64,000 nucleotides of DNA, taken from Chrysomallon squamiferum (taxonomy: Eukaryota; Mollusca; Gastropoda; Neomphalida; Peltospiridae). The translations under genes and the position numbers were made by a program. Shown piece after piece: positions 35,222-51,774 of the stretch. Under the pieces are notes generated by a model, which saw nothing but the letters and a program-made list of their open reading frames with translations, ran no database searches and had not been told where the DNA came from. The stretch spans positions 13,193,415 through 13,257,414 of the forward strand of contig CM022679.1 of NCBI GenBank assembly GCA_012295275.1. The letters are read 5' to 3'. The first letter of the stretch is position 1. Every line of letters starts with the position of its first letter.

Positions 35222-35829
35222 ATTACGAATACAAGTTTTTGTGTTTTCTTGCTTTTTTTGCTGTGTGTTCTTCAATAACTAAATAATTTACAATAATAAT
35301 AATCAAAATTATAAAAATAATAAAGATAATAAAAAATAAACAAAGAATAGTAATTTTTACAAATTTATTAAAATTAAATAATAGTGATAACAATTGCTGT
35401 TAATGTTAAAACCATATCGAACACCAGTGTACGAACTTAACACCCATAATACCAATCAATCAGCTCTCTATTTGCTTATACCAATCAATATTCAAGCACA
35501 TATTTCATGGGCCTAGCTTACCTATCCAACACAATCATGGTATTATTACACAGGCTGCTGAATTGTAACCATGGCCTAAGTTACTACAAAAAGAGTGGCA
35601 TTTTGTTTTTTCACACTGAGACAACATAGAGTTTGCTCTGTTTTAATACAGAATTTAATAATGGATACAATATATAATTTAATAACAAGTGAATGTGCAG
35701 TCAAAGCAGTTTATGAATTATATTTCTTCTTCTTGTATTGTTTTTTTCTTTGTTTATTTTCTTTTAATTAAATTTTAAAATAAATAAAAGAAAATGAAAT
35801 ATAGACCATATCATGATTCAACTGTCGTT
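35222..35829. other. Intergenic, protease 3' end to TEX47 3' end
   Basis: AT-rich sequence between convergent genes. I see no coding exon in it. Confidence 0.6.
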
Positions 35830-35963
35830 TTTATTTTACTACAGATTTAAAATGTAACAAAACAAATAATGGAATAATGGACGGATGCAAACACGCTGAA
35901 GTGTTTGTTGAAGATTTAGAAAATATATTTCTCCAGTCTGTTGAGATAATTTGCTTGCTCCAG

Positions 35964-38900
35964 TTAATGATATGGGAACAGTTTAGTTTCTACTGGCCAC
36001 ACCAAATCTGGGAAAAAATAAATAAAATTCAGATTAAAAAATTGTTGATTAGGATTTAATGTAAAATAACATTATAAACACTAAGTCAAAAGAAGGCTAA
36101 TTAACTCAAGATTTTTATGACTGTTTCTATATACTTAAATGAACAATTAAAATAAACTTGAGTTTGAAATACAATAAAAATGAAAAGAAATCTGACTTTA
36201 ATATTTAACTAATAAATTAATATTTAAAACTAATGTGTTTCTAAAATTCTTATCTGTTAATCCAGTATTATTCTTTCACTTTCTTGTCTATGCAGACTGT
36301 ATCTGTGAGTCCAGTATCATGATTTCATTTGTCTGAACAAGTTAAAACTTATAATTTGTTTATGTTGTTATCTTACCTCCTTCTAGAGTGACATCAAATG
36401 GGTTGTCATACATTTCAATAAGCTCAGATGGCAACAGCATACATGTGTCATCTTGTTCCAGTAGATAGTGTACAGCAGCTAATAAAAAAAAAAATATATA
36501 TATATATAAAATACAGTTATTATTCAACACTATACACTGGAAAATAGAATACATAAGTTTATGTCAGATGTTGTACATTTATTATCAAAACATTTATAAA
36601 CAATTTAAATAACTGAATTATTTTGAAAATATAAACAGTAACAAATATAAAATATTATTGGTACCAAATACAGAACATGAAAAATACCAAATAGTTAACA
36701 TGAAAAATACCAAATACTTAATATGAAAAATAAGAAATATATAATACACAAAATAACAAATATATACTGTTAATAACATAAGTAATAAACATACAATTTT
36801 AATACAAACTTATATGCATACACATTTTTATCATGTTTGAAAAACATTTTTCAGTTCAGAACATTATTTTCTTATTATTATTTATTTATTTATCAATTTT
36901 AGGTGTATCTTTTTACTTAAATTTTTTTATTTTAATATTTTTATTATTTATTTATTTATTTGTTTGTTTGTTTGTTTTTCGTTTTTGTTTTTGATTGTTT
37001 GTTTATTTGTTTGTTTGTTGTTGTGAAGGATGATAGTGTATCAAATAAGTTATTATCTTTATTTTTCAGTCCTTGCTATGACATTTACCTTGTTGTGGTA
37101 GATGTTCAGGAATTCTTTCATGCAGACAGTCTAAGACATTTTTCACTGAAGCCTAGGGATAACAAAATAATCATTTAAATAATTTAAATTGTGAAAATTA
37201 AAACTGGATTGGTAAATACTAATTTATTTTAAAAATTTAAAGACATAAAAAAAAAAATAATAATAATTATAAATAAAGAAATAAAGATGTTTTAATTCTG
37301 TAATTTGAAGAAGAAAACACAATTTTAAAAGAAATTAAAATAACATATTTAACACACATTTAATATCTTTTTATACAGTTAAAGATGAGATGAAGATTGT
37401 TTTGGCTTTGTTGTTTTTGTTGTTTACATTATGCATTATTTTTCACAAACTTATAATACCTGTTACCTCATAATATTAAAAAAATTATAATTAAATTGCT
37501 AATAAACTAGTTAAATGAATAAGAATATTGTAACTGACCTTTGGCTGAAGTGACAGGTAGCTGCCGAGTTTGAGAAGCTGAGTTAGAACATCAACAACAA
37601 GATCGTCTATTGTCCCCGAGGGTTCAAATGCCTCCATTCTGTGAGCCTCGATGTCAAGTACACGAAAATTCCAGTGTTGGTACATTCGACTGGGAATGTG
37701 TGTGTGTTAAAGATAAATATAATTTCAAATAATATATTATCAGTAATTAAAAGTCATGAAAATAGGATATACATCCTAGATAAAATATAATCTGTTTTAA
37801 AAGAGTATAAAAGGATATGTCATGTGAGATGATGAGGATCTTGGCAACTGACTCAAAGCTGTCCACACTGGAAAGATCCTGCTGCACAAATCTGATGACT
37901 TTCAGCAGTGTTTCTGATGATGACTACAATGTTTAAACAAAAAAACATCCATCAATAATCATTTTAATAAAAAGAGTAGAAAACAAGCTCCCATTAATAT
38001 ATCTGATCATCTCTGATCATCATATTTAAATATAAAATATGGTTGCATTTATTCCAAACATTTACTTGTCAATCCTTTTAACTGTAGCTGTCAGGACTCA
38101 TGAACTGTTTTAAATATTTTAAATATTTGATATTGTACAAAGCTTAATGGTTTATATCTCACATGTCTATAGTTAATCACATGAGTCTCTTTCTCTCTTT
38201 GTGTGTGTGTCAGGGTGTATGTATTCTTAGTTTTCTGAACATGAAAATGCTTATTAAGTGCAGACAAACCTCAAGCACATGGACAATGTGTTTCATGTAG
38301 ATCAACATCAGCCCTGTTGCTGGCTCACTCTGGAAATCCTCCTGAAGTTTCTTGAGATGTTTCTCATAGTGATCTGAACAGTAACAAAATACAGTTTTAA
38401 CAGTAGCCAGAATGTATTATGAAAAGTAACTAACTTATAATATGAAAGTAATAATATGTAATATTTATAATTATTGATATATCATATGAATAGTAACTAA
38501 TATATAATATGTATAATAACTAATACATAATATGAAGAGTAACTAATATATAATATGTATAATAACTAACACATACTATGAAGAGTAACTAATATATAAT
38601 ATGTATAATAACTAATATGTAATAAGAATAGTAACTAATATATAATATGTATAATAACTAACACATAACATGAACAGTAACTAATATATAATATGTATAA
38701 TAACTAATATGTAATAAGAACAGTAACTAATATATAATATGTATAATAACTAACACATAATATGAAGAGTAACTAATATATAATATGTATAATATCTAAT
38801 ACATAACATGAACAGTAACTAATATATAATATGTATAATAATTAATATGTAATAAGAACAGTAAATAACACATAATATGAAGAGTAACTAATATATAATA

Positions 38901-39765
38901 ATAACTAATACATAGTTACTAATGCATAATATGAATAGTAACTAACATACAAAATGAGCAATAACAATTATACAGTATTATCAGTAATATTAACAGTACT
39001 AAATATACATTATGAATAAAAATAAATGTAAGTAACAATATACAAGGCAAACATTTACTAAAATACAATGTGAACAGTAACAAATATACTACTGGAATAA
39101 TAAAGAATACATAGTCACTTTATACTGATTAATATCTAAGCTCAGGGAATAATAGAATATGATTGTTTTAATTTTATATTCAATAATGAAATGTGAATAA
39201 GCATTTTAAATCTAACCAACAATATTTATCTGTTGTTAGCAAGTGATAACTTGATAAAAAATACATATTTACACCTGTGTTAATATACTTACTGCCAACT
39301 TCAGACCTGTCAAAGTTTTCATCTTTCAGTTTGGAGATATATACAAGACGATGAATCTGACATTTCTGAAAAATAAAGTAATTAACATGAAACAAATCAC
39401 ATTCAAAAGACTTTCAGACATAAATGAATGAATGGCTGGTAATTAGTTAATGTTTAATATGACTCCTGTCATAAATATATGTCAGCTGTATGAATTAATA
39501 TACCCAACCTGCCTAACATTATGAAAATAAAAGATCAGAAAATAACGAAAGACATGATATATCAGATTATCATAAGAAACACAATTTTTACCAATTTGTC
39601 TGAAACAGGGTCATTTCTAGAAACCTCCAAGTAACTTTTCTTTGGCCAGTCGAAGTCACATTTACCTCCCTTCCCTTTCTTCTTCCACTGACCAGGTGAA
39701 TTAGAACCACTGACAGCTGACATTTTGTCCACTGTATTGTCAGTGGACTGTTTTTTAACATCCAT
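35964..39765 (-). CDS. TEX47: TEX47-like protein with BLUF-like domain (8 exons)
   Basis: Coding exons in order are 39765-39592, 39365-39293, 38373-38270, 37923-37819, 37697-37539, 37152-37089, 36478-36377 and 36007-35964. All phases agree and the product is about 274 residues, close to the ~250 of vertebrate TEX47. The BLUF-like core is visible as IHRLVYISKL, then PATGLMLIY and HIVHVLE, followed by IIISHDIPSRMYQHWNFRV. I recognise the family from this pattern. Flavin binding is not established, since the canonical light-sensor residues are not obvious. Vertebrate TEX47 is testis-expressed. Intron 4 is AT-AC type. If the last intron is retained, translation would instead stop at 36360. A minus-strand AATAAA lies at 35830-35835. 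Confidence 0.85.
37698..37818 (-). other. TEX47: U12-type AT-AC intron of TEX47
   Basis: On the minus strand the intron starts ATATCCTTTT and ends AC. A branch-site match TCTTTAAC has its branch A about 9 nt before the end. It is 121 bp. No GT donor fits the exon end, and the AT-AC reading joins SHD to IPSRMYQHW in frame. Other splice choices break the frame. Confidence 0.85.
38400..38940. repeat. 46-bp minisatellite in TEX47 intron 2
   Basis: Repeats of two alternating 23-bp halves, one containing actaatatataatatgtat and the other actaacacataatatgaaga. Roughly ten imperfect copies. It has no coding potential. Confidence 0.85.
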
Positions 39766-39872
39766 AATAGATTTTTTAATTTTTTTTTTTTTTTTTAAAG
39801 TATTAATATTACAATTTTAATTAATCTGTTATATATATATATAAATATTACTAAAATATACAGACAGTGAAA
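39766..39872. promoter_or_regulatory. Short bidirectional promoter interval
   Basis: Only 107 bp separate the start codon of TEX47 (minus, 39765) from that of the small plus-strand gene (39873). The interval holds a poly-T run and a (TA)n stretch and no clear TATA box in a defined position. Shared promoter use is inferred from the head-to-head layout. Confidence 0.45.
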
Positions 39873-41032
39873 ATGATGGATGCAGTGATATATGAAAAGC
39901 TAATCTCGAAAGTGAGTTTGTTTTGTGTACAGTGAAACTTGAACTTGGCAGTGTTTTATTATACAGAATGAACTGATCTGACTGCTTTCTTGATAGCAGT
40001 CATGACAACATTGTGAAGAGTGTATGTTGCGTCAATAGATGTATTTGTTCAAGAGGCTCAGTAATCAAAAGAGCCTTTCACAACAAAATAAATGTTCCTT
40101 CCTTTAAAAGCCTGCCTTCTTATTGAATTTCACTTTTTCTAGTTTCTTTATAATGAACTGGTCATATCACTTGCACACCTCATGAAATTAACACCAGGTA
40201 TAGACTGTTTCTAAGAGACAGACAATAAAGCTGTCTTAAGTAAATAATACTTGTGGGTTCAAATACTTTCAAAGCTGAGAAGAGGTTATTTGAACAGAGA
40301 GAATTGAGCTGATTCATAAAAGTGAAATGATATCCTCACTGTGATATTTGATATATATGAGATTGAAGTAGTACTACATTTTCACTGGGTAATAATATAT
40401 GGCTTAAAAACTGTCTTTGAAAATATTTTGGATGAAATCTTGATTCTTTGCACCATCAAAATTGAAATCTCAAAAGATTGCATTCTATGCAAATTAACAT
40501 TTATTTCCAGTTTTGTTTTAGAGCAAATAAAGGTAAGTTATATAAAAAAAATAATACTGTAATCAAAGTTTATATTTTTATTTCAAAAGGTGAGCTCTTG
40601 TTAGTTTCATAATATAGACTTAAAAAAAAGAAAAAAAAAAAAAAAAAAAAAAAGAAATTTACATTTAAATGTGTTTCATTTAATTTTTTTTTTTTTTTTT
40701 TTAAATATATTTATATTGATGTTTATTACTTCAAACTATAAAAAAATTAAATATGTACTTTCTTTAAAATTTAGTATATATATTCCACATATAAAAAAAT
40801 ATTTTGTTACTAGTATTAGTTTCAGTTTATTACTGAAGTTAATATTTTATTTTCATTAAAAAACAGTAAAATACTGGACATTTCTAATTATAAAAGTTAC
40901 AATGGATGTATTTTCTACCTGTTTTTAAACACACACTCCCCCCAAAAATGTCAATATGTCAATAAATGTTATTTATCTCTGTCTTTCTTCCTGTAGAAAT
41001 ATTATAAGGCAATCGGTGAGAAATCTTTTTAA
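39873..41032 (+). CDS. Putative 46-residue small protein (4 exons, 11-nt microexon)
   Basis: The exons are 39873-39911 (MMDAVIYEKLISK, donor gtgagt), 40143-40197 (FLYNELVISLAHLMKLTP, acceptor ttttctag), 40522-40532 (EQIK, 11 nt, acceptor gttttag, donor gtaagt), and 40997-41032 (KYYKAIGEKSF, stop TAA). Phases 0/1/0 agree throughout, and AATAAA follows at 41056-41061, 24 bp past the stop. I do not recognise the protein. It has no signal peptide, its composition is soluble, and a helix around the middle is likely. The short exons mean each splice choice is weakly supported alone; the joint frame and poly(A) signal are the evidence. Confidence 0.55.
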
Positions 41033-41061
41033 ATGCTGATCAGTTTTCTTTATTGAATAAA

Positions 41062-41890
41062 GAGAATCTACATGTACATAGAAGATGTCACAAACTTAGT
41101 AAATTAATTATAAATAATAAAACATTTCAGCATGCCTAAAAGTTATTTAACAGTTACATTGCAACATGTTCAAAAATACAGAAATCTGTTTTCATATACA
41201 AATTTTACAAATTATTCATTACTTAATAATTATACATATATATATAATAAATAATTAACTGAAATGATTTCCAAAGTACTGTAGAAAACAAATATGAAAA
41301 TTCTGTTAGATACAATTTACAGAATTTTTTTAAAAAGCAACCACTATTAAACTTCTTTTTTTTGTTATTAATTAATTAGCAAAAAAATAAAAATAAAAAT
41401 ATTATTGAATTTCTGATACAAATATGTAATTTATTTAAAACAAGTGTCAAGATAACAGCTTTCTAGATATAATAAATGGTTAACATCTATTATGCACAAA
41501 TAAATGGTTTGAAAAGCTGCAGAGGAATATACATTATTACTCCTCAAAATTTAGCATTTTAATAATAAAAAATCAGTGAACTGTTTTGTTTTGCATTAAT
41601 GTAATATTAGTAGTAACGATATCCAATCTTCTATAATAGTAGATCACTGAAATAATTATGTGAAATGAAATAGGTGGTGACTCAGTTTATTTTGCGTTTT
41701 TGTGTTTGACAATAGGCAGTGGAAAAATAAACATGATAGTTCATTTGTGATCTAGGACTGTCTGAATCTAAATTTACAATTAGTGTAATTTAAAATAACA
41801 AATAATAATTATAGCTTATTAGTGATTCCAGTACATTATTTTTTCAGTTAATGTTACCTGACTGTAATAGATTTATTTACTTTTAATTAA
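41062..41890. other. AT-rich intergenic or intron sequence
   Basis: No supported exon. A minus-strand open segment behind an acceptor near 41519 was judged too weak. Confidence 0.5.
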
Positions 41891-41895
41891 AAATA

Positions 41896-42563
41896 CCTCT
41901 GGCTCTTCCAAATGCTGCTTCGTTGGAAGAAAGATTATGAATCATATCAAGTGTGTGCATTATATTCTTATACTTTTAGATTTATTAGCACAAAAAATTC
42001 TAACAAAAAGAATATTTTACATATTAGGTTGGATGGCTGATATAATTAGACTTATGTTTATAAATTCATGTTAATTATAATATATAATTGGCTTGTATAC
42101 ATAGAATGATAGAGTAGTTTATTGTTATTATTACATTATTATTATTCATTTAATATTGTGATAAGATTTACAGAAAGAGATAATATCTTCTTTCTAGCTT
42201 TTTCCTCTAATCCTTAAAATTGGTTAACAGGCTAAATAACATATTCTTACAGTTTCAACAAATACAGTATCTATATGTAAACTGCGTATGCTTCCTCACC
42301 CCACTAGTATCGATTATTCATACAGAAAGTCCTACAATAATCAAACAAAGCTTAGAAGCTGATTTATTTCAAATTATTTACTTTTATTTATTTGATCTAT
42401 GTCTTTTTTTTTTTTCAAAGTTGATCAAAAAACATAACCGTTTTATAATACAATCGATAACACCTACTTTATTTAATGTTCTGTTTCTGTCTTCAATTAC
42501 TTCCAGTAAAGATGGACGATGAACTTCAAGAAGCAAATCGTCAACACCTTCATCCGACGCCAT
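41896..42563 (-). CDS. Possible 5' exons of an unidentified minus-strand gene
   Basis: A start codon at 42563 opens MASDEGVDDLLLEVHRPSLL with a possible donor gtaatt after 42501. A second candidate exon at ~41962-41896 (NIMHTLDMIHNLSSNEAAF, donor gtattt) continues the frame, but its acceptor has no pyrimidine tract. Without splicing, the first frame runs on about 30 more codons. No further exons could be placed and the product is not recognised. The position, divergent to GPANK1, suits a promoter-proximal exon. Confidence 0.28.
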
Positions 42564-43080
42564 TTTGTGTATATTACCAAGGAAACCAAAGCTTTTCCGG
42601 TTCCTTATAAAACAAAAAATGGTGGAGTCGAAAAAGCGGACTCGACTATGAAGGACCCTTAGCTACATATTATAACCCTTAAATATATGATTATTATTTT
42701 TTAACTTATTTATTCTATGTTAATAATATTGTAATTACTTTTTAATTATTTTTTCATATTATTGTTGTTGTTGTTGTTGCTGTTATTGTTGTTGTTACTT
42801 TTTTCTTTAATAAAAAAAAAAAAAAAGACGCTTATTTCTAGAAATAAAAGGCATATTTCCTTTTTTTTTAAATTACATAAACTTCGGATATCCGTGTAAT
42901 TATTTATTTCATAAAATAAAATAACAATAATAATTTTAAAAAAAGAGGAGGAATTTGAAACTTACAATCTATATCCTTTTCTGTTTAATGGGTTTTTTTT
43001 TTTTTTAATGGTTACCTCCCTTGGCTAATAATATTGCTTATGTTGTTTTCACTTTTATAACATTTATTCCGGGTGATCTT
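42564..43080. other. Intergenic between divergent genes
   Basis: Contains a short GC-richer segment with a 10-codon frame (42619-42651) and then poly-T and TTG repeats. It is probably the promoter region of one or both flanking genes. Confidence 0.4.
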
Positions 43081-44147
43081 TTAATTATGACGAAATAGAA
43101 GGTACATTTCCATCACTATTTAACTGGTTTATTCAAGGTAAATTATGAAATAAATGTTTTAGTGTTATTGGTATTAATCAAACAGCCACCGAACTTAACG
43201 AATATAATTTTTCTCATGTCAACATTCATATTCATGATATCATCATATTGGCATTGCTATCAGTGTCACTATATTAGTATCAGTAGACGGGTTATTATTA
43301 TAATATATTTTTAATGATTAAAATAAAGAAGTACTTGTTTCGTAGACTAGTTTCTCTAGGTCCAGTATTTTGACATTTAATTTCCGTTTTCTGTTGTTCA
43401 TTCTATCATCATTGACGAAGACTTTAAATGTACATAACTAAACTACATTCCAAGAAAAGAAAAAGTATAAAACTCAGGCTTTACAAGAGTAATACTAGAC
43501 AAGCAGTAACAGAAATAAAGGTGTAAATATTCCTGGAATATTCAAAATCAATTCTTTTGATATATTGGAAACATAAGAATTGAGATAAATATATATTTTT
43601 AAAATACTGTTTATTTCTATAGAAATTTTCATAATCACAGTTCTTGATAAGACATTTAGTAAAGAAATTATTATCTCTTTAGTAGTCATAATTTGTTGTC
43701 TTAAGTGACATATACATTATGATACTAAAAATAATTTTTGATAAGGGTTATATTTCTCTGGATGATAAAATTCTATTTTGTGATACATGAATACTGTTTA
43801 AGCTGTTTAAGATCTTGCATTTACATTAAATGTCTTTTTGATGAAATCATTTCACAAAATACTAATATGTGTGTCACTTGAAAAAGATGCATTTTTATTT
43901 TTTATTTTTCATGTTATTTGTTTATTTATTTTGTTGTTGTTTTTTTCAATTAATAATAATTTTATTATAGAATATGTTATCCATTTCCACCCCATGCTGC
44001 CAATTTTTTTTTTTTAACTAAATGCCTATAAAACATTTGTAAGTTTGCAGTACAGTTCACAAAATAAGTAAAATTTGTTTTGTTTCTTTAATTTTCAGGA
44101 CAATTCTGTGTTGAGAGAACCATCAAATCCCAAACAATTCATGAAGG

Positions 44148-45551
44148 ATGACACATTCAAGACTTAGAGCCGATTATCAGACTCTAGTACAGTTTGTACG
44201 AGCTTCAGATTTAAACAGAAACAAATTTCAGAATTTAAAATCTTCATCAGCAAAGAATAATTCTGGTAATAATCTTGATGGGCAGAAAGTTCGAACATTT
44301 TATGAGAATGTTATTTCATCAGATTTCGGAGCTTCAGAAGATAAAACAGTTAGAAAAAGATCTTGTTTAAAACAAAAACAAGTGTTAAAGAAAAGAATAA
44401 ATAAAAGTCAGCAACATTTGTCAAAACCTGGATTTAGTGGTGAAAATGTTTCAAGAAGAGTTGATCGTGTACAGAGAAAGGCATCATGTTCTGTCACTAC
44501 TTCAAGAAATGATGAGGGAAATGAGGACAAGGAGTCAGTGACAGCGAAATCATCTTTTCCAAGAAATGAATCAAGTGTGGTTTCAGGAAATCTGGAAATT
44601 GATGACAGACTCGGTTTGAGACTGTTAAAACATGCTCAAGATGGCGACATAAAGCAGATTAAAACCTGTCTTGATCAAGGTGTCTCTGTGGATTTCCAGG
44701 ATCAGTTCGGCTGGACAGCTCTGATGTGTGCAGCTGTGGGAGGTAACACTGAGACTGTTCAGTTTTTACTAGAAAAACAAAATGCTGACAGGTTCAAGAA
44801 GGACAAGTCTGGATTCACTGCTTCAGATCGTGCAAGACAGAAAAGACAGCATTCTGTAGTTCGGTTTTTTGAAAATTTACCCATGCCAAAAACTGTTGTG
44901 AAGTTAGAACCAGGGTTAAGACAGGTTAAATTAGAACCAGGATCAACACTTGCATCATCAGAACATGAACTAACAAATGTTAATTTAGAATTTAATTCAA
45001 CAAGGGTGAAAATAGAACCAGGTTTAACAACAGTCAACTCAGAACAAATTTTAACAAATTCTGAAGCTGTGCCAAATTCTTCTTTGAATGTGAATACAGA
45101 GGTTGACAGCACTTTCTTCTGCAGTGTATGTAAGCAGGAATTTTTTAACACAAATAAAAAAAAGCACGAGACTTCAACAGTTCATCTGTTCAGCATGCAG
45201 CTGAAGCCAAAAGCAAGGAATTACCTTATTCCTGAATCAAATGTAGGTTACAGGATGCTGCTGAAAGGAGGCTGGGATGTGGACAAAGGTCTGGGACCTG
45301 ATGGAACTGGTAACAAGTTTCCTGTAAAAACTATCTTGAAGAGAGATCGTAAAGGACTTGGCTCTGATAAGAAAGAGTCAGCCAAAGTGACACACTTTAG
45401 ACCACATGATACAAGGGCAGTAATTAACATGAAACGTGTGTCAGAGAGGAAAATGTCTGTACGTACTTTGTCAAAGAGAGCAATGAGGATGAAAGAAAAG
45501 AGGGACAAAGAATGGGAAATAAGACTGAGACAGTACATGAACAGTGACTGA
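44148..45551 (+). CDS. GPANK1: G-patch and ankyrin repeat protein GPANK1
   Basis: A single coding exon of 467 residues. A 5' leader exon probably ends at 43137 (donor gtaaat) and joins the acceptor at 44098. The ATG at 44148 is preceded by an overlapping short frame from 44142 (MKDDTFKT, stop). About residues 149-242 form two ankyrin repeats (LLKHAQDGDI…, GWTALMCAAVGGN). About 325-345 form a C2H2-like zinc finger (FFCSVCKQEF…H…H), and about 365-403 a G-patch (LLKGGWDVDKGLGPDGTGNK, then RKGLG). The end (WEIRLRQYMNSD) matches the conserved family end. It is longer than human GPANK1 (~356), mostly through an N-terminal extension and a linker with VKLEPG/VKLEPG/VKIEPG motifs. G-patch proteins usually work with RNA helicases, but GPANK1's role is poorly known. 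AATAAA is at 45698-45703. Confidence 0.93.
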   Translation: MTHSRLRADYQTLVQFVRASDLNRNKFQNLKSSSAKNNSGNNLDGQKVRTFYENVISSDFGASEDKTVRKRSCLKQKQVLKKRINKSQQHLSKPGFSGENVSRRVDRVQRKASCSVTTSRNDEGNEDKESVTAKSSFPRNESSVVSGNLEIDDRLGLRLLKHAQDGDIKQIKTCLDQGVSVDFQDQFGWTALMCAAVGGNTETVQFLLEKQNADRFKKDKSGFTASDRARQKRQHSVVRFFENLPMPKTVVKLEPGLRQVKLEPGSTLASSEHELTNVNLEFNSTRVKIEPGLTTVNSEQILTNSEAVPNSSLNVNTEVDSTFFCSVCKQEFFNTNKKKHETSTVHLFSMQLKPKARNYLIPESNVGYRMLLKGGWDVDKGLGPDGTGNKFPVKTILKRDRKGLGSDKKESAKVTHFRPHDTRAVINMKRVSERKMSVRTLSKRAMRMKEKRDKEWEIRLRQYMNSD

Positions 45552-45703
45552 AAACCTGTCTTCCTCTTTGTTTTAAGTCAGCATTTTTACAATTAACGTA
45601 CTTCCCATCTCTGAATTATAAACATTAAAAATATATTCCATGGAATATGTTCAGAAGAGTAATTTTTTCACATATATCATATATTTATCAACATGTAAAT
45701 AAA

Positions 45704-45749
45704 GTCTCTTACAGTGATGTTTTGTTGATTTCATTAAGTTATTATTGAT

Positions 45750-45780
<31 letters not shown>

Positions 45781-46667
45781 TAAAAAATCATAATAATTTT
45801 TTTTTTTTTTAAATTAAAAAATGACAGTTGTATCCTATTCAGCCAATCAAAAGATCACTTACGTAAAAATAGACAAGCACAGATTTATGCTCGTAAGAAA
45901 AACAGTCTTGTGAATGATGTATTACATAATATTAATAATAATAAAGGATAAGTGTATACTATTCAGCCAGTCAAAATCAGTGGTTTGTGCCAAAAACAGA
46001 CCTGCTGGAATCATGCTTTTAACAAGTCTGTTTTTAAAGCTAAACTGCATATAAATAAACCATTGCATTTTAACTCTCGATAAAAGTTTATTAATATAAC
46101 AAGTTAATATATATTAATATAAGTACAATAATAAATAAACATAACAATAAGCATTGACTTGTTTTACATAGTTAATAATGCATACACTATTTTAAAGCTT
46201 CTCCCAATATCTTTGCTATAATATTGACTATATATTGTATTTTAGAGTTTCTTTGTTATTATGCTGCATCCAGTTTGTTTTCTTGCTTTGAATAAAATTA
46301 ATACATGAAATTATTAAATATTTCTGCGAGACAAATAAATTATGTAGAAAAAATACATGATTATATGAAACGATTTTGAATTCAAATTTTCCAGTTAGAC
46401 ATTACAGTCAGTACTAATTAAGCATAGCTAATTAATTTATTTTATTTTCGTCTTTATATCGTTCAGGTTTCACGTGAGGTACGTCGTTTCAGACAGTTAC
46501 TATGTGTTTCATTCCACGATGTTTCCGGTACCTGCCGAGATGCTCTGCTGAGTGAAGCAGTGTTCTGTCGAAGAGTTCCGAATGAGTTTCCGTGATATTG
46601 TTAAAAAATAAAAACCAATTGGCGAAGTTGCGATACGTATTTTTTTGCTATGATAGACAGATAAACT

Positions 46668-46744
<77 letters not shown>

Positions 46745-46862
46745 AAGGCTGAAGTTATAGCTATATTTTCTGACTAATTATGAACTTACAACTGACACCA
46801 TATGCTTTTCATGCTTAAAGCAATAATCCGTGGAATTATATACGTTTAAATAATAATTTTCA
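45704..46862. other. Intergenic between GPANK1 and alanine racemase
   Basis: AT-rich, with (CA)n at ~45753-45780 and a 72-bp (CT)n tract at 46671-46742. The two genes are convergent, and no exon is seen. Confidence 0.6.
46671..46742. repeat. (CT)n tract
   Basis: A pure pyrimidine dinucleotide run of 36 copies, ~120 bp beyond the alanine racemase stop. Confidence 0.98.
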
Positions 46863-51649
<4,787 letters not shown>

Positions 51650-51737
51650 CTTTCTGTTAAAATAATAATAATAAGATGAAGGACATGCCGCTTTAACATG
51701 CAGATTTTCTCTTTATTTTCTCTTTAATCAGTATTCC

Positions 51738-51771
<34 letters not shown>

Positions 51772-51774
51772 CTC

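Noticed and set aside
36360-36376. Stop at 36360 as the natural end of TEX47
   Set aside because: A strong donor (GGAG|gtaaga) precedes it, and a good acceptor leads to an in-frame last exon (36007-35964), so read-through is less likely, though not excluded.
41400-41530. Open minus-strand segment after an acceptor near 41519, as exon 3 of the 42563 gene
   Set aside because: Composition looks random, there is no donor, and the joining phase alone is weak support.
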